Part shown: positions 11,107 through 22,660 of the stretch, in pieces
How positions within the stretch are numbered: position 1 is the stretch's first letter
Layout of the letters: each line of letters begins with the position of its first letter
DNA from: Pseudocercospora fijiensis CIRAD86
Taxonomy: Eukaryota > Ascomycota > Dothideomycetes > Mycosphaerellales > Mycosphaerellaceae
Assembly (NCBI RefSeq): GCF_000340215.1
Contig: NW_006921537.1
Span: 310,001-374,000, forward strand
Direction: 5' to 3'
Length of the DNA: 64,000 nt
Made by a program: the position numbers and the translations under genes
The notes under the pieces: generated by a model
The model's database searches: none
Seen by the model: only the letters and a program-made list of their open reading frames with translations
What the model was told of the DNA's origin: nothing

Positions 11107-12515
11107 TACGTATGGGCCTCCCTACTCAAATCTCGTACCGCAGCTTCATCTTCCTCTTCCTCTTTCCACATCCGACAAATGCATCTAATTCTGGCATTTT
11201 TCGCCTTCGTGGACCATACGCATAGCTGCCACGTCATGCAGAATTCCTTCAGGTTTCGTCGACGATGCAAGCCCACGACGCTACTCCGGAGGCTTGAGAA
11301 AAGCATTACCTAGGAATACAAGCGACAAGTCACGCGGACAGCTGCTTACTTGTCCTCTCAATGATGAATGCAGTTCAGCAGCAGCAATGCCATGCTACGC
11401 TATGCTATGCTTCAAACCGCGAGTCATTCCCAAGCCTTGAAGGTCGGTCTACACGTCCTTCGCCAACCCGCGCTCGACTCATGTTTCAACTCGTGCATAC
11501 CCCGGTTTCAAAAGCCAACTCACCACAACACGCATTCCTTGGCGAACCTGTCACGGAAGATCGTGTCGGGCATCGGCGACCCGGACGGCATTCGAGACGT
11601 GAAGTCAAACTCTGTTCTGATGCGCGGGTAGACCAGACGACGGCCACGCTGCATCTCTAAGCTATCACGGTCCGGCATACAATCTGATGTCCTGTCTGGG
11701 TAAGTGACTTGGGTTGACTGCCTAGTATCGCCGCCAAAGTCACGGCCTTTTGTCGCCAGGTGACCGAGCTATGAGTGCTTGGCGTTTCGTGCTGCATCCT
11801 CCCCACCGCTTGCTCCTTCTTGAGGACGTACGTATATCCATGGCCATGCTTAACCTGCGGAGCTCCCATCCCAGCGTGTGCGCTCTTGGAGTCCAAGCTC
11901 CTCCGAGCCAGGTTCTGGACGTCCGTTGAGACAAAGCACAGCACGTCACGTCTTCCTGTTCACAGGCAGTTCTGGTCATGGCAGAGACCTCCCTCCGTTC
12001 GGCTCCTGTCGCTCGGCTCCTCTGAGTGATGCTGGCTGGCAGTCCTGGTCTACTAAGCAAGTGCAGGCGACATTGGTAGCTTGGCAATACGTACGCGACA
12101 AGTGGAGCCTTGATTATTATTGTTGAATACCTTGGCTGGGTTCTCATTGAAGGACTAAGCGAAGCAGCCTCATATGGACGTCTCCTTCGACTACTTGGAC
12201 GTCTCTCGGTCTCTGGTTGTCTTCTTGCTTTGCTTGACTCTGAACAGCCCATGATTGGCTTGCGATATACCGGCTCGTTGTCATGCTGTCAGGCACCGAA
12301 GTCAAACAGTCCGAGGCTGCTACGGACTCTAGCATCCTTGCTGCGTTGAAACAGTGATAGACGTCTCGGCTCATGTGCGAACTCTTTGAGAACACGGCTC
12401 GGTCTAAGATACTACTGATATAGAGAAGTCGTGTCCGCTCCGAGCATGCCGTTGTCAATTCCTGTGTCTCTTTCTGGCGCACTTGTCGTCCGTCTAGACA
12501 CCCAATCAACGCAAC
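11107..12515. other. Intergenic region upstream of the opsin gene
   Basis: GC-balanced sequence between the fold-back element and the opsin start. Several overlapping frames exist on the minus strand (for example 11740-12252), but they are Arg/Ser-rich, show no domain and lack a plausible splice structure. I treat the region as promoter or intergenic DNA. Confidence 0.5.
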
Positions 12516-13632
12516 ATGGACTTCCTCACGAAGCGCAACAGCGCTGTATCTGACAATCCTCCAATCGCCAACAACAGAGAAGCTCAAATCCACATCACTA
12601 GCGCCGGATCCAGCGTAAGTCCCAATCGTGCTGGAGGATCACTACAATAAGCTGATGACAGCACAGTTCTATTATGCTGTAACGGCATTCATGGGCTCCG
12701 TTGGACTCGTAATTTTGTTAGCATCGCACTCTCGACCTCGTACCGACCGCCTTTTCTTCTACCTGCTCGCGGGAGCGAATTTCGTCGCGAGCATTTCCTA
12801 CTATGCTATGGGCTCAGATCTCGGATTCACGCCTATCGGTGTGCAGCCAAGCCCTTCGCTGTACCGCCCAAATGACCCGAAAGTTCGAGGCGACAATCGA
12901 CAAATTTTCTGGACACGTTATGTCGACTGGTTCGTTACGACGCCACTCCTCCTGCTGACTATGCTTCTGACTGCTGGCGTTCCGGCTCCAACGCTGTTAT
13001 TCATTCGTAAGTTCCCGATTGGAGGTTCATATAATAAGAGATTAGCTAAAATTGCTATAGTTTTCATGAACGAAGTCATGATCGTATGCGGCCTCGTTGG
13101 AGCCGTCACCGAGACAGTGTATAAGTGGGGATTCTTCGCCTTCGGGTGCGCCGCCTTCCTCTACGTGTTTGGGGGCCTTTTCGGACGAGGGCGGAAGTAT
13201 GCCAAACATCTGGGCCACGACGTGCACAGAGTCTACCTGATGATTGCCATCTATCAATTCATCATCTGGATCTGTTACCCCATCGGCTGGGGCGTATCCG
13301 AAGGCGGCAATCTCATTGCGCCTGACTCCGAAGCTGTCTACTACGGCGTTTGCGACATGCTCGCCAAGCCTTTCTATTCGATGATTTTCATGTTTCTTCA
13401 TCGGAAAATTGACCCTGGCCGCCTCGGTCTCAAGTTTCGTGACTATGATGAGGACTTCGCATACAATCATCGCCATCATGACAGCACCAGTGGCCCTATT
13501 CGGGAGCCCAAGGAAGAGGTGCCCACTGCTGCTGCTGCTGCTGCAACTGAAGCTCCTCGAGCGTCGCATGCGGATGAAAGCCACCATCACACTACCACAA
13601 ACGCTGCAGCCGCTGAAACCACGACCGTGTGA
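12516..13632 (+). CDS. Fungal microbial-type rhodopsin (opsin)
   Basis: Seven-helix retinal protein of the NOP-1/CarO class, 336 residues. The ATG at 12516 opens a 33-codon exon. Introns at 12615-12666 (GTAAGT...CACAG) and 13007-13060 (GTAAGT...CTATAG, 54 bp, in frame) are removed to give GSSFYYAV and LLFILFMNEVM joins that fit the family. Key residues in the spliced protein: Schiff-base Lys249 (DMLAKP), Asp245 (bacteriorhodopsin D212), and Asp120 in RYVDW (D85, proton acceptor). At the D96 proton-donor position the residue is Thr131 (TTPLLLLT), where fungal pumps carry Asp or Glu. The C-terminal tail is Ala/His-rich and probably cytoplasmic. The family acts as light-driven proton pump or photosensor in the plasma membrane; loss of the donor suggests a slow photocycle or a sensory role (inference). 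No carotenoid genes are nearby. Confidence 0.93.
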
Positions 13633-14528
13633 TGGAGTCTGCCGACGCTGCAGCCCTGTTATATCGATGTCGAAGGAGGGCGTGGACATATCAGTCTCGC
13701 CGCAAGCTTTATTGAAGAGCCTGAACCCGACCCGCCACCTCGTCGATTTTCAAGGCCTTTCTGGCAGCAAGGTCGTTGAATGCTCGGGCCCATATCGTCA
13801 TTGATCAAAGCCTGATGGCCCGTAGCCTGATATGATCTTCCCGAGGTCCTCGGGGCGGCTTACTTTATGGAAACATTTTTTCTAATAATGTTTAGTGATG
13901 AACAATATCAAAGTCTCTAAGATATTCTCGTGTTGCTACTGATTCACTTCAGTAGCCATATCGGTGCTGCTTCGAGGTTTCTAGGAGATGGTTTATAAGG
14001 TGGGATCTGATGCAGCAAGGATTGCACGTAGGAATTCTTTGCGTGGGTATCTCTTCGATCAATGCCACTCCAGTCCACAAGCATACGCATATGGCGCAGA
14101 GATCTTAGGAGATTGCTCGTTCGTCTTGTCCTGGTGGAGAGCGTGCAGAAGCTCTTTCTGGGCGGCCCTGTATTCTCGACTTGGCTTTCAGGCTTAGAAG
14201 AAGACCAGACCATCTTGCTAACGCCGTATGTACTATCCTATAACATGCTCTTTGCTCGCAAGGCTGCGTGCTCTTCTCTGAGCCTGAGGTATCCCGTTCT
14301 CGACATGCAGCGGCTGAGGCCGGTAGTTCGGAATCGGCGTGAACGATCGTAGCTTCATTGGGGGATGTTATGGCGACTTAAACAGCTCATGGAGGCCTTG
14401 GGCAGTGACAGCAGAATTGCGCCTGGTTCTGTAGGAGCATTGAAGCCGTGAGAGTACGGAAGAGATCCCTCACCAACTGGGGCCGATGCCAAGACTTCTC
14501 TCCCGAGTGCCGGTTTTTTTTTCGACAT
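13633..14528. other. Convergent intergenic region
   Basis: This lies between the 3' ends of the opsin (+) and transporter (-) genes. Short frames at 13944-14352 on both strands show no domain. I see nothing beyond the two 3' UTRs. Confidence 0.5.
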
Positions 14529-15969
14529 CTACGACGAATGACTATCGATCTCAACTTTGTCTCTGATGTACCCTATTCGAATGCCGATGTCCTTGATCAC
14601 GAACCAAGCGGGAACAATGGAAACCGCCCACAATGCGAAGTTGAGATATACGCAGCCAAACCTGCCCATAGTACTGACGCTCACAAGACCATACGATACA
14701 GCCTGTGCCGCCGACTCGGTTCCGCGCAGAAGGCCCGCATACCTCACAATCTCAGCATCATTCTTGGCCAGACTTCCCACGACGAAGTACAAGTACATGT
14801 AGTTGGTCTGGAAGGAGCCGACCATGAATAGGAACCACGCGAAGCCTCTTCCGAAGCCTACATCGACCCAGTCATATACCGGCCTGCGTTTGTTGTATTG
14901 TGTGACGAGGACAGTCCCCCATATCCACCAAGCTCCTTGAAGGGTCATGATCAGCGCAAACGAACCGCGTGCGCGAAGCCTGACAGCGAGTTTCTTGTTG
15001 TCCAAGAAGAGGCCGAGAATGTTGCCAGCCGCCATGGCCATCAATCCGGACAAGAAAGAGCCGAGGGCACGCGCACGAACCGTGAACCATAAGCCTTGGA
15101 AGGTGAAGAAGACGGCTTCTGCAAAGACCGCCTGAGAGATGAGCGGGATGACCAGGAGAAAGTTCCTGCCGGCGAAGAGCTTCGCTGTAGCCCAAAGCTC
15201 CTTCCGGATGCTTTCGTCCTTGCTGATGGAGCAAGACACAGTGACTCCATCCGTTCGCTGCACCTTGTGCGGCACGGTCAAGAGCAGGCCGGCAAAGGGC
15301 GCGAGTGCCTGGAGAGCTATGAACACCTGGAACACAGAGTATGACACCGATCCCGCATGATTGCGCTCTGCGTTGAGTCCTAGATTGATCGCTCCTCCGA
15401 GCACTTGCCCGGCAATGCGGAATGAGAGCCAAATGCCCAGAAGTTTGCCTTTGTTGTAAGGTTCGGGGTAGGACAACGCGATCGCAGCCTCTGCCATCCA
15501 GAATATCCCAGCGCCTAGCCCGCAGAGCGTGGCGCCCAGCAGCACGAACCATGAGCTACCGTATCGATTGTTACAATAGAGTCCCGCAGCATAAGGACAG
15601 TATCCCGCAGCTCCGAGGATGAGTGTCCATTTGATTCCCAGGTATTTCACGAAGACTCCGGAGAAAGCACAAGTGAGCACCATGCAGCAGAAGGTGAGAG
15701 CATTGGCGGCGTTCACAAGCCATGGATCTTGCTGGCCTCCACCGCCAAGCGAGTTCACTGTTGAAGGGGTCAGCATGTTAACATACTCGTGCATTGCGCG
15801 TGCACCTACTTGCACCCCATATTCCCGGTGCACAAAAGTTGCATACGCCCAAGATCAAGGCGTTGTACAGCGTCGATCGATTCCATTTCACCTTGACTGG
15901 TGCCCTCGGAGTGTCAGAAGCAGGCTCGCTCGTCGCCTCGAAGCTGCTTGGACGCTTCTCATCCGCCAT
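14529..15969 (-). CDS. UNC93-like (DUF895) MFS membrane protein
   Basis: 462 residues after removing one 52-bp intron (15809-15758; GTAGGT...CAACAG), which joins APGIWGA to MNSLGGGGQQ. This junction is strongly conserved in fungal UNC93-like proteins. The N-terminus is hydrophilic and the rest is a polytopic membrane protein with about ten to twelve hydrophobic segments, beginning with the LYNALILGVCNF helix. Family members are poorly characterised MFS-fold proteins; ion-channel regulation or small-solute transport has been proposed. It is divergent from the NtaA-like monooxygenase gene at 16693, sharing a 723-bp intergenic region, so coregulation and substrate uptake for that enzyme is a reasonable but unproved guess. 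Confidence 0.88.
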
Positions 15970-16692
15970 TGCAGAGTCGACTCAGTCAAGCGAATGTTGC
16001 GTAGGGTGCTCAATGACGAGATCAGGATGGGAAATTCTTGGGAAGTGAAGCTGCAGTCAATGATCGACGGTGCACATGCAATCTACGAGAACCGGGAGGT
16101 AGGTCTATCGCTGTCTATAAACCAGCCTCACCCAAGGACACTATCTTGGTAAGGATCCTCTCCAAATTCCTCTTCCAGCTCGCACGCCATCACTCTGGGG
16201 TATTCCGTCAGGAGTCAGGACTTTGGAGCACTTCGGCATCTAAAAGACGATTTGCTTCTGATGATCGGTATGTACGTCTCGACTCGTAAAGTTGAGCGCC
16301 ACGCTTGTCCCAAGCATCTGCCATGTGGATGCCACGCTGTTGGAACGTGCCGACGATGTTCAACCTCCCTGTGATCACAGAATGGAGTCGTTGGATTTGT
16401 TGAGGAGGAAGACGTGAAGCCGGGGAGTGATCACGCCTTCGTGAAGCCCCCGCTTGTTCGCTCCTTCACATCTCGACACCGAACGGTCGGCAGACAGTAT
16501 ACCGACCAGCCGAACCTTGATTGTCACATTTCAAGCTCAGTCTGCGATATCGCCATCTCAAGGTTACTGATGCCCAGATGCATAGTCTTGGATCTGGATG
16601 GAAGTGGTTTTGATCGATGCGGCCATATCACCTTCGAACTTCACATAACTTGCTGCTCGATATCCAGGCCTAGTCCGAGCCATTTCTAGACC
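15970..16692. promoter_or_regulatory. Shared divergent promoter region
   Basis: 723 bp between the start codons of the UNC93-like gene (-) and the luciferase-like monooxygenase gene (+). It has no coding features. It must contain both promoters; no specific factor site is clear enough to name. Confidence 0.5.
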
Positions 16693-18232
16693 ATGTCTGT
16701 CTCTGGTGAAAATGGCACTGCGAGGCGGCCGTGGATCTTCAACGCCTTCGCCATGGCTGCTCCTGGCCATCTGAACCCGGGTAGGCGGAAACAAGACTTA
16801 TCTGCAGAGCTGCAGCCGAGACACATGTACCTATGCTGATGCCATGCAGGGCTGTGGAAACATCCTGATCAGGAACCGCAGACTTTGGAACATTGGGTGG
16901 AAGTGGCGAAGAAGCTTGACGACGCCAAGTTTCATGGGATTTTCTTTGCTGATGTCCTGGGCATATACGACGTCTATAACAAGGACGACCACGATGGTCT
17001 TGGACCTGCTCTCAGATCTGCTGCTCAGGTACCTCATCTCGATGTGGCGTTTCTGATCCCGGCGATGGCGCACGCTACTAAGGGTCTGTCATTTGGGCTG
17101 ACTGCTTCGACATCTTATGAGCATCCTTACCAGATGGCGAGAAAGTATTCAACACTGGATCATGCCACTGGCGGACGTGTGGGGTGGAATATTGTCACAA
17201 GCTACCTTGAAAGTGCCGCGAAGTCCTATGGTCTTGAGCAGACCGTTGAACACGATGAGCGGTACAAGATGGCCGATGAGTTCCTATCGGTTTTCTACAA
17301 GCTTCTTGAAGGTAGCTGGGAGGATGATGCTGTTGAAGCCAATAAGGAGACTGGCGTTTATACCAACCCTGATAAGGTCCATCACATCAACCACGTCGGG
17401 TAAGTAGAGTCATGACTGCAACGGAGCAAAAGCTGATTGTTGCAGCAAATACTTCAGATGTAAAGGTCCCAACCTTGTTGGCCCATCGAAGCAACGCACG
17501 CCATTCCTCCTCCAAGCCGGGGCAAGCAAAGCAGGCAAAGACTTCGCAGCCGAGCACTCAGAAGCCATGTTCATACCAGGCATGGTACCAGAAAAAACGC
17601 GAGAGATCGTCGACTCCACCAAAGAACTCCTTATCTCAAAAGGCCGTTCCCCAGACTCCGTCCAATTCATCGCCGGCATTTTCATCGTAGTCGACGAAAG
17701 CGACGAGAAAGCTCAAACCAAATTCCAAAACCTCATGCAATACGCCGACCTCGAAGGCACAGCCTCCCTCTTCGGCGGCTGGACCGGCACCGATCTTTCC
17801 AAATTCTCCGACGACGAAGACTTCCAATTCAACGGCCCACCAGCCATTCAATCCATGATAAACAGCTGGACAGCCACAGTCCCCGGCCTCAAAGACCAAA
17901 AATGGACGAAGAAACACGTTCTCGAACAGCTCGCGATTTCCGGAGCGCATGGCCGAGCGATTGGAAGTGCGAAGACGGTCGCGGATATTTTGGAGACGTG
18001 GGTTCGCGAGGGTCATGTCGATGGGTTTAATGTGAGTTATGCTACCACGCCGCATACGTTTGAGGATCTGATCAAGTTCCTTTGGCCGGAGCTAAGGGCT
18101 CGTGGGGTGTTGCAGGAGGAGTATGCTGGGGCCAGTATGCGGGAGAATTTCTTGCAGGATGGGAAGGGGCCGAGGGTTAGGGAGGGGCATCCGGCGTTGA
18201 GGTATAGGAGTTTGCATACCGCTACGTATTAG
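16693..18232 (+). CDS. FMN-dependent NtaA/DmoA-type monooxygenase
   Basis: 474 residues from three exons. ATG is at 16693 and introns lie at 16781-16849 (69 bp) and 17400-17445 (46 bp), both GT...CAG, with total coding length divisible by three. The product is a luciferase-like TIM-barrel flavin monooxygenase of the nitrilotriacetate/dibenzothiophene-sulfone/dimethylsulfide group. It has the N-terminal WIFNAFAMAAPGHLNPGLWKHP region, then HWVEVAKKLDDAKFHGIFFAD, the ATGGRVGWNIVTS block, and a C-terminal segment with GAHGRAIGS and HVDGFNVSY. Such enzymes use FMNH2 supplied by a separate reductase to oxidise C-N or C-S compounds. The substrate is unknown. It is convergent with the dehydrogenase gene 123 bp downstream. 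Confidence 0.9.
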
Positions 18233-18355
18233 CTGTGAATCCGGCGGATCTTGTCTGTTGTTCTATGGCAATCTCATACACCGCGTCACAGCCTCGAGAC
18301 GAAGCCCGCGCGTTCTGTTCATCTCCTTTTCATCCACCTTCGAAGTCATCCATTT

Positions 18356-19519
18356 TCACGAGATCAACGGCACGACGAGTCTCTTTCCCGAAATCTGGCC
18401 TTGACGCATTCGGTCCAGCGCAGCATTTACGCCTTCCAGTCCACCGGGCGCGGTCTCCACAGCAGGCAGGCTCAAAACATCATTTTGCAATGCTTGTTCC
18501 AGCCATCCCATCAGGCTGGACCCGACCTCCGGCACTTCATGGAATAGCTTCACGGGCACCGAGTGGTAGACGACACCGGGCAGTCTCTCCTTCGGCAAGG
18601 CCGCGAGACCCACGATATGTGCCTTTCTATCGCCATCTGGCCGTAAGCATTTCGCAAGAGCTTCCGCTGTGGGCTTCCCAACGGTATCGATCCCCAATCT
18701 CAGCTTTCCTCCCGTCGCGCCTCGAATGATCTGGCTCGCTCGATCGGTGTTGTGGCTGTCGATTAGAAGCATTCCGTTCGACTCCACCATCCTGGCTCCA
18801 TGCTTGGCTACATCCACCACTAGGATGACCTTGAGACCTGCCAGTCCAGCAAGCTGCGAGAGGAAGAGTGCGCTTGTTGAGGACCCTCCCCAAATCACCA
18901 TCCACTCGCCTGATTTTGGGAGATCCTTCTCATCCATTGCTAGACACTCGGCGACCTGATCTGGGGGTAGATCTTCTAAGCGCTGTCTTCGGACAATTCT
19001 TCTGATATCGGGACTCGCCACACCTTTTCCAGAGCCTGCTTTTGGTAACTTGACCCCCAAGCACACCCCAAGCGCCAGGCTTGCTGCAATGTACGCGACG
19101 CCGAGTGCCGCTCCTTGGGGTATCGGTACGTGTCCAGGTAATCGGCAGACGGTATGCTGGCTCGCGATCGCATACTGTTGGTAGGCTGCCTTCCGTTGGT
19201 CCCTATAGTCCGTGGAAGCACACAGCACCACGTCCCCAAGTTGAATATGGCTCGGTGCGGCAGGAGCTTTGACGACCACGCCTGCAAAGTCACGACCAGC
19301 GACATAAGGCAAAGTCGGTATGCCGTAGCCAAAGTCGACCGATTTCCAATCGATGGGATTCAGGCCGATCGCACGAATCTCCACGACCAACTCGTCCGGT
19401 CTCTTGACTTCTGGGACCGGGTGATTCTGGCTTAGGACGAATCGCTGCTTGAGGGCGTGCAATACCAGAGCGCATTGACGTGCTGGCAGACGCTGATCCA
19501 CATCTCCTTGCAGCAGCAT
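18356..19519 (-). CDS. Medium-chain dehydrogenase/reductase (enoyl-reductase-like)
   Basis: 387 residues, intronless, from the ATG at 19519. An in-frame ATG at 19693 would add 58 residues without family resemblance, so I chose the inner start. The N-terminal GroES-like fold shows CALVLHALKQ, the GLNPIDWK motif and YVAGRDFAGVV. The Rossmann part has WGGSSTSALFLSQLA and GIDTVGKP. The catalytic-zinc Cys/His set of classical alcohol dehydrogenases is not evident, so it is closer to quinone-oxidoreductase and trans-acting enoyl-reductase-like members that use NADPH. A stretch near ASPDIRRIVRRQRLEDLPPD looks like a longer insert before the Rossmann fold. It is divergent from the BVMO gene and probably belongs to the same oxidative pathway. 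Confidence 0.83.
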   Translation of the reverse strand: MLLQGDVDQRLPARQCALVLHALKQRFVLSQNHPVPEVKRPDELVVEIRAIGLNPIDWKSVDFGYGIPTLPYVAGRDFAGVVVKAPAAPSHIQLGDVVLCASTDYRDQRKAAYQQYAIASQHTVCRLPGHVPIPQGAALGVAYIAASLALGVCLGVKLPKAGSGKGVASPDIRRIVRRQRLEDLPPDQVAECLAMDEKDLPKSGEWMVIWGGSSTSALFLSQLAGLAGLKVILVVDVAKHGARMVESNGMLLIDSHNTDRASQIIRGATGGKLRLGIDTVGKPTAEALAKCLRPDGDRKAHIVGLAALPKERLPGVVYHSVPVKLFHEVPEVGSSLMGWLEQALQNDVLSLPAVETAPGGLEGVNAALDRMRQGQISGKRLVVPLIS

Positions 19520-20239
19520 CGACTTCGCCGTGCATTTCGCAATGGCATTTTTGAGTTTGCTGTCGCTGATCACCTCGGCGACGTGATTGATTGGTGTCGC
19601 GCTCCCCCAGTCGACATCCTCTCCAATCTCCAAGCCCGAGTGGTCGAAAGCAGCCATGGGCTCATTATTTATCCTCGCAGCAACTTGAGCCATCTTCCCA
19701 TCAGAGATTTGACGAGAATATCCACAGCGTCGAAGGGCGAAGTTCTGCTGGATTGACTACCCAGCTGGTCGTTGGCCTATCGAGGCCGGCGATCATAGGA
19801 ACAGGCACAAGTCCGCTGTCGGCGTCAGGTGAATATCTACCAAGTCATGTCTCGCCCCCAAGATCCTTTTTGTGCAGAGTGGATTTCCTTCCAAATCAGG
19901 GAACTTCTTCGTTCCCTTCCAGCGAGAGCTGCTTATGTCCGGCATGCTCCCGGCTGGGGTGGTGGTTGAGGAGTGATGCAAAGCGGGACGGAATTGCGTG
20001 ATGCATATAGAATAACGAATGCTTAATAATTGCAATGCAAAATCACATGCCAGACGTACAAGGGAAATGAGGTGTCGGTTTCCTGTTTTCGGCTCATCGG
20101 GATGCCCTATTCTATCCATGTTGACGACTATCCTGCCAGCATTCGGCAGTTCCTGTGGTCCTTTAACAACGAAAGAGCTGGTATCGAATTGTATTGATTG
20201 TCACCGTGGACGAAAGGCGGGCTGATATTCTACATCAAC
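19520..20239. promoter_or_regulatory. Divergent promoter region, dehydrogenase/BVMO
   Basis: 720 bp between the chosen start codons of the minus-strand dehydrogenase and the plus-strand Baeyer-Villiger monooxygenase. Frames inside it have no domains. It should carry both promoters; I cannot name a site. Confidence 0.45.
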
Positions 20240-22660
20240 ATGGGGTTGCTCGAAGTAGACCCGGTCATCAATAGCAATCATGTGGATGCAAATGATAGCC
20301 GAACGATACCAGTGAAGGGGGTTTCCGAGGATAGCGAGACTTGGGTATATCCACATCCGACTGACTTCCAGATCAGCGATCACCCTATTGATGAGGTTCG
20401 AGCTGTGAAGGTATGGAGGGGCGACTGGAACATCAGCGCGTGCCGACTGCTGATACATCAAATCCAGGTCGCAATCATTGGGGCAGGACTGGCTGGAATC
20501 GAAGCCACCATCCTGCTCAGGGCCAAAGTCCCCAAGATTGATCTGACTGTGCTGGAGAAAAACGCCGATGTGGGAGGCACTTGGTGTAAGCGGAAAGGAA
20601 AGACATTTCACCGACGCACTCGTGCTGAAGTTCCGCAGACGAGAATGTGTATCCCGGCGTGAGATGCGATATTCCCGCCCACGTCTACCAGGCCACCTTC
20701 TCACCGAATCCTTTCTGGACGGAGGAGTACGCCCAGGGACCCGAGATCTTGGCGTATTGGACGTCGGTTGCGCGGAAGTACAACGTCTATGAAAGCGTGA
20801 GATTCCGCACCAAGGTCACGGGAGCGTATTGGGAAGCCTCTACAAGTCAGTGGCGTGTGGAGTCGACCAATCTCGACGACAATACGCAGAACACCACCTA
20901 CTACGACTTCGTCATCACGGCGATCGGGCACTTCAATGAGTGGAAAATGCCGGACTATCCTGGCTTGAGTGTGTCATTCGCTTCCTTCTTGTCGGCAAGA
21001 AGTACTGACCTTCTGTCAGAGACGTATAAAGGCCACCTTCGTCACTCAAGCAACTGGGATCCGGGGTTTGACCCCACTGGCAAGCGAATCGCCACGATCG
21101 GGTGGGTGTGATCTTACTCTCCTCGACGACGAGCTGACCATGCTGCGAAGGAACGGAGCAAGCGGCATCCAGATTACCACGGAGTTGCAGAAGGTAGCGG
21201 CTCACGTAGACCACTATGCTCGCAGTCGCACATGGATTGCAGGAAACTTCAATCCGGCACTGAAGGAGCGCCAAAACACGCCCATGTCCTTTTCCCCCGA
21301 GCAACTGGAGTCGTTCAAAGATCCAGAAAGCTACTTGACATTTCGCAAAGCGTTGGAAGGCAACTTCTTCCGAGGTTTCGACAGCCAGCTGCGAGATTCG
21401 GAGTCGACTAAGCAGGCTACGAAGAACTTCAAGGAGATGATGAGGAAGAGGGTAGCCGATCGGCCTGAGCTGCTGGAGACCCTTGTGCCAGATTTCCCAC
21501 CGCATTGCAGAAGGCTCACACCCGGACCGGGTTACTTGGAAGCACTCACGAAGGACAACCTGAGCTTCATACAGACTCCAATCGAACGGTACGACAGGGC
21601 TGCAATGCACAGGTGGTGTGTATGTCGCTAATCGGGGCGCCGCAAGGTTCTACGAGGATGGAATCGTCACCATCGATGGAGTGCGGCGAGAGGTGGACGC
21701 CATCATCTGTAGCACAGGAGCGAATGTAGGTGGACTGCACGTTCCTGCGGGAAGATCGGCTCACAAGTATCTGAAATCCATACAGGTGCACTATGCTCCG
21801 CCCTTCCCGATTGTGTCGGGACAATACGACCTCTCCCGTGACTGGCGGCCCGATGGCAAGTTCGGCTGGTATGGCTCTCGTCCCCCGGAATGGTACACGA
21901 TCGGTGCTGACTCGATCAAGGCCGTACAGCTATCTGGGCCTAACGACGCCCGGGTAAGGATCGATCCCACGAATCTACTGACACCTCCCGCATGCTGACG
22001 ATCGCGCTGCAGCTTCGCTAACTTGTTCTACTTGCTCGGTCAGAGTGACATCCATCTTCTTCGTGCATTGATCTTGCAGCTGATACTTGCAATGGACAGG
22101 CCCTAACCCGGCTGGTCCCACTGGAACTGTTCCTCATGCCGGTGCGAACTGGAAGTCCATCCCACGACCCAACTAACCTGTTTCACAGTCGAGACGCAGA
22201 TCACTTACGTGGCCAAGATGCTGCGCAAGATGTCATCGCAAGGAATCAAAACGATGGCCCCATCAAAAGCTGCGACGGACGGTGAGTTGGATGGCCAATG
22301 GAATTTTTTTCCGCGTAGCTCATGCTTGGTCTGCAAACAGATTTTGTCAGCTACTGCGACGCCTTTTTCCCGCGCACGAACATCAGCCTCAAGTGCTCCT
22401 CGTGGAGCAATGGCGGTCGTCCCGGCGCTCGCATTCACGGACACTGGCCAGGAAGCGGAGCACATGTCAACCATGTCCGTCGAGAGCCGCGCTGGGAAGA
22501 CTACGAATACACCTACATCCGGCCCGAGAATCGGTTCGCGTACTTTGGCAACGGGCAGACGGCGAAGGAAGAAGATCCCCACAGCGACATGACGCCGTAT
22601 CTGCGGTTGGAAGAGGCAAACGACTTACGAGACCTGCACGAGCGATGGTGGGATCTCTGA
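20240..22660 (+). CDS. Baeyer-Villiger (flavin-binding) monooxygenase
   Basis: I reconstruct eleven exons and 601 residues. Introns are 20411-20467, 20586-20638, 20969-21019, 21102-21150, 21589-21646, 21726-21785, 21893-22012, 22039-22099, 22142-22188 and 22282-22340; all are GT-AG and total coding length is divisible by three. Motifs in order: FAD-binding GAGLAGIE, GGTWY followed by ENVYPGVRCD, the BVMO fingerprint YKGHLRHSSNWDP (F/YxGxxxHxxxWD), NADPH-binding IGNGASGIQ, STGAN, and PNPAGPTGTVPH near the C-terminus. The enzyme inserts oxygen next to a ketone with FAD, NADPH and O2, giving an ester or lactone. The N-terminal extension of about 55 residues is common in the 4-hydroxyacetophenone-type group. 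The intron at 21893-22012 (120 bp) is the least certain join. It is divergent from the dehydrogenase gene, which could supply or remove the ketone. Confidence 0.9.

Noticed and set aside
11740..12593. Minus-strand frames of 170 and 149 codons upstream of the opsin
   Set aside because: Arg/Ser-rich with no domain; the second overlaps the first opsin exon in antisense.
19520..19693. Longer N-terminus of the dehydrogenase from the ATG at 19693
   Set aside because: The added 58 residues have no family resemblance; the inner ATG gives a normal-length protein.
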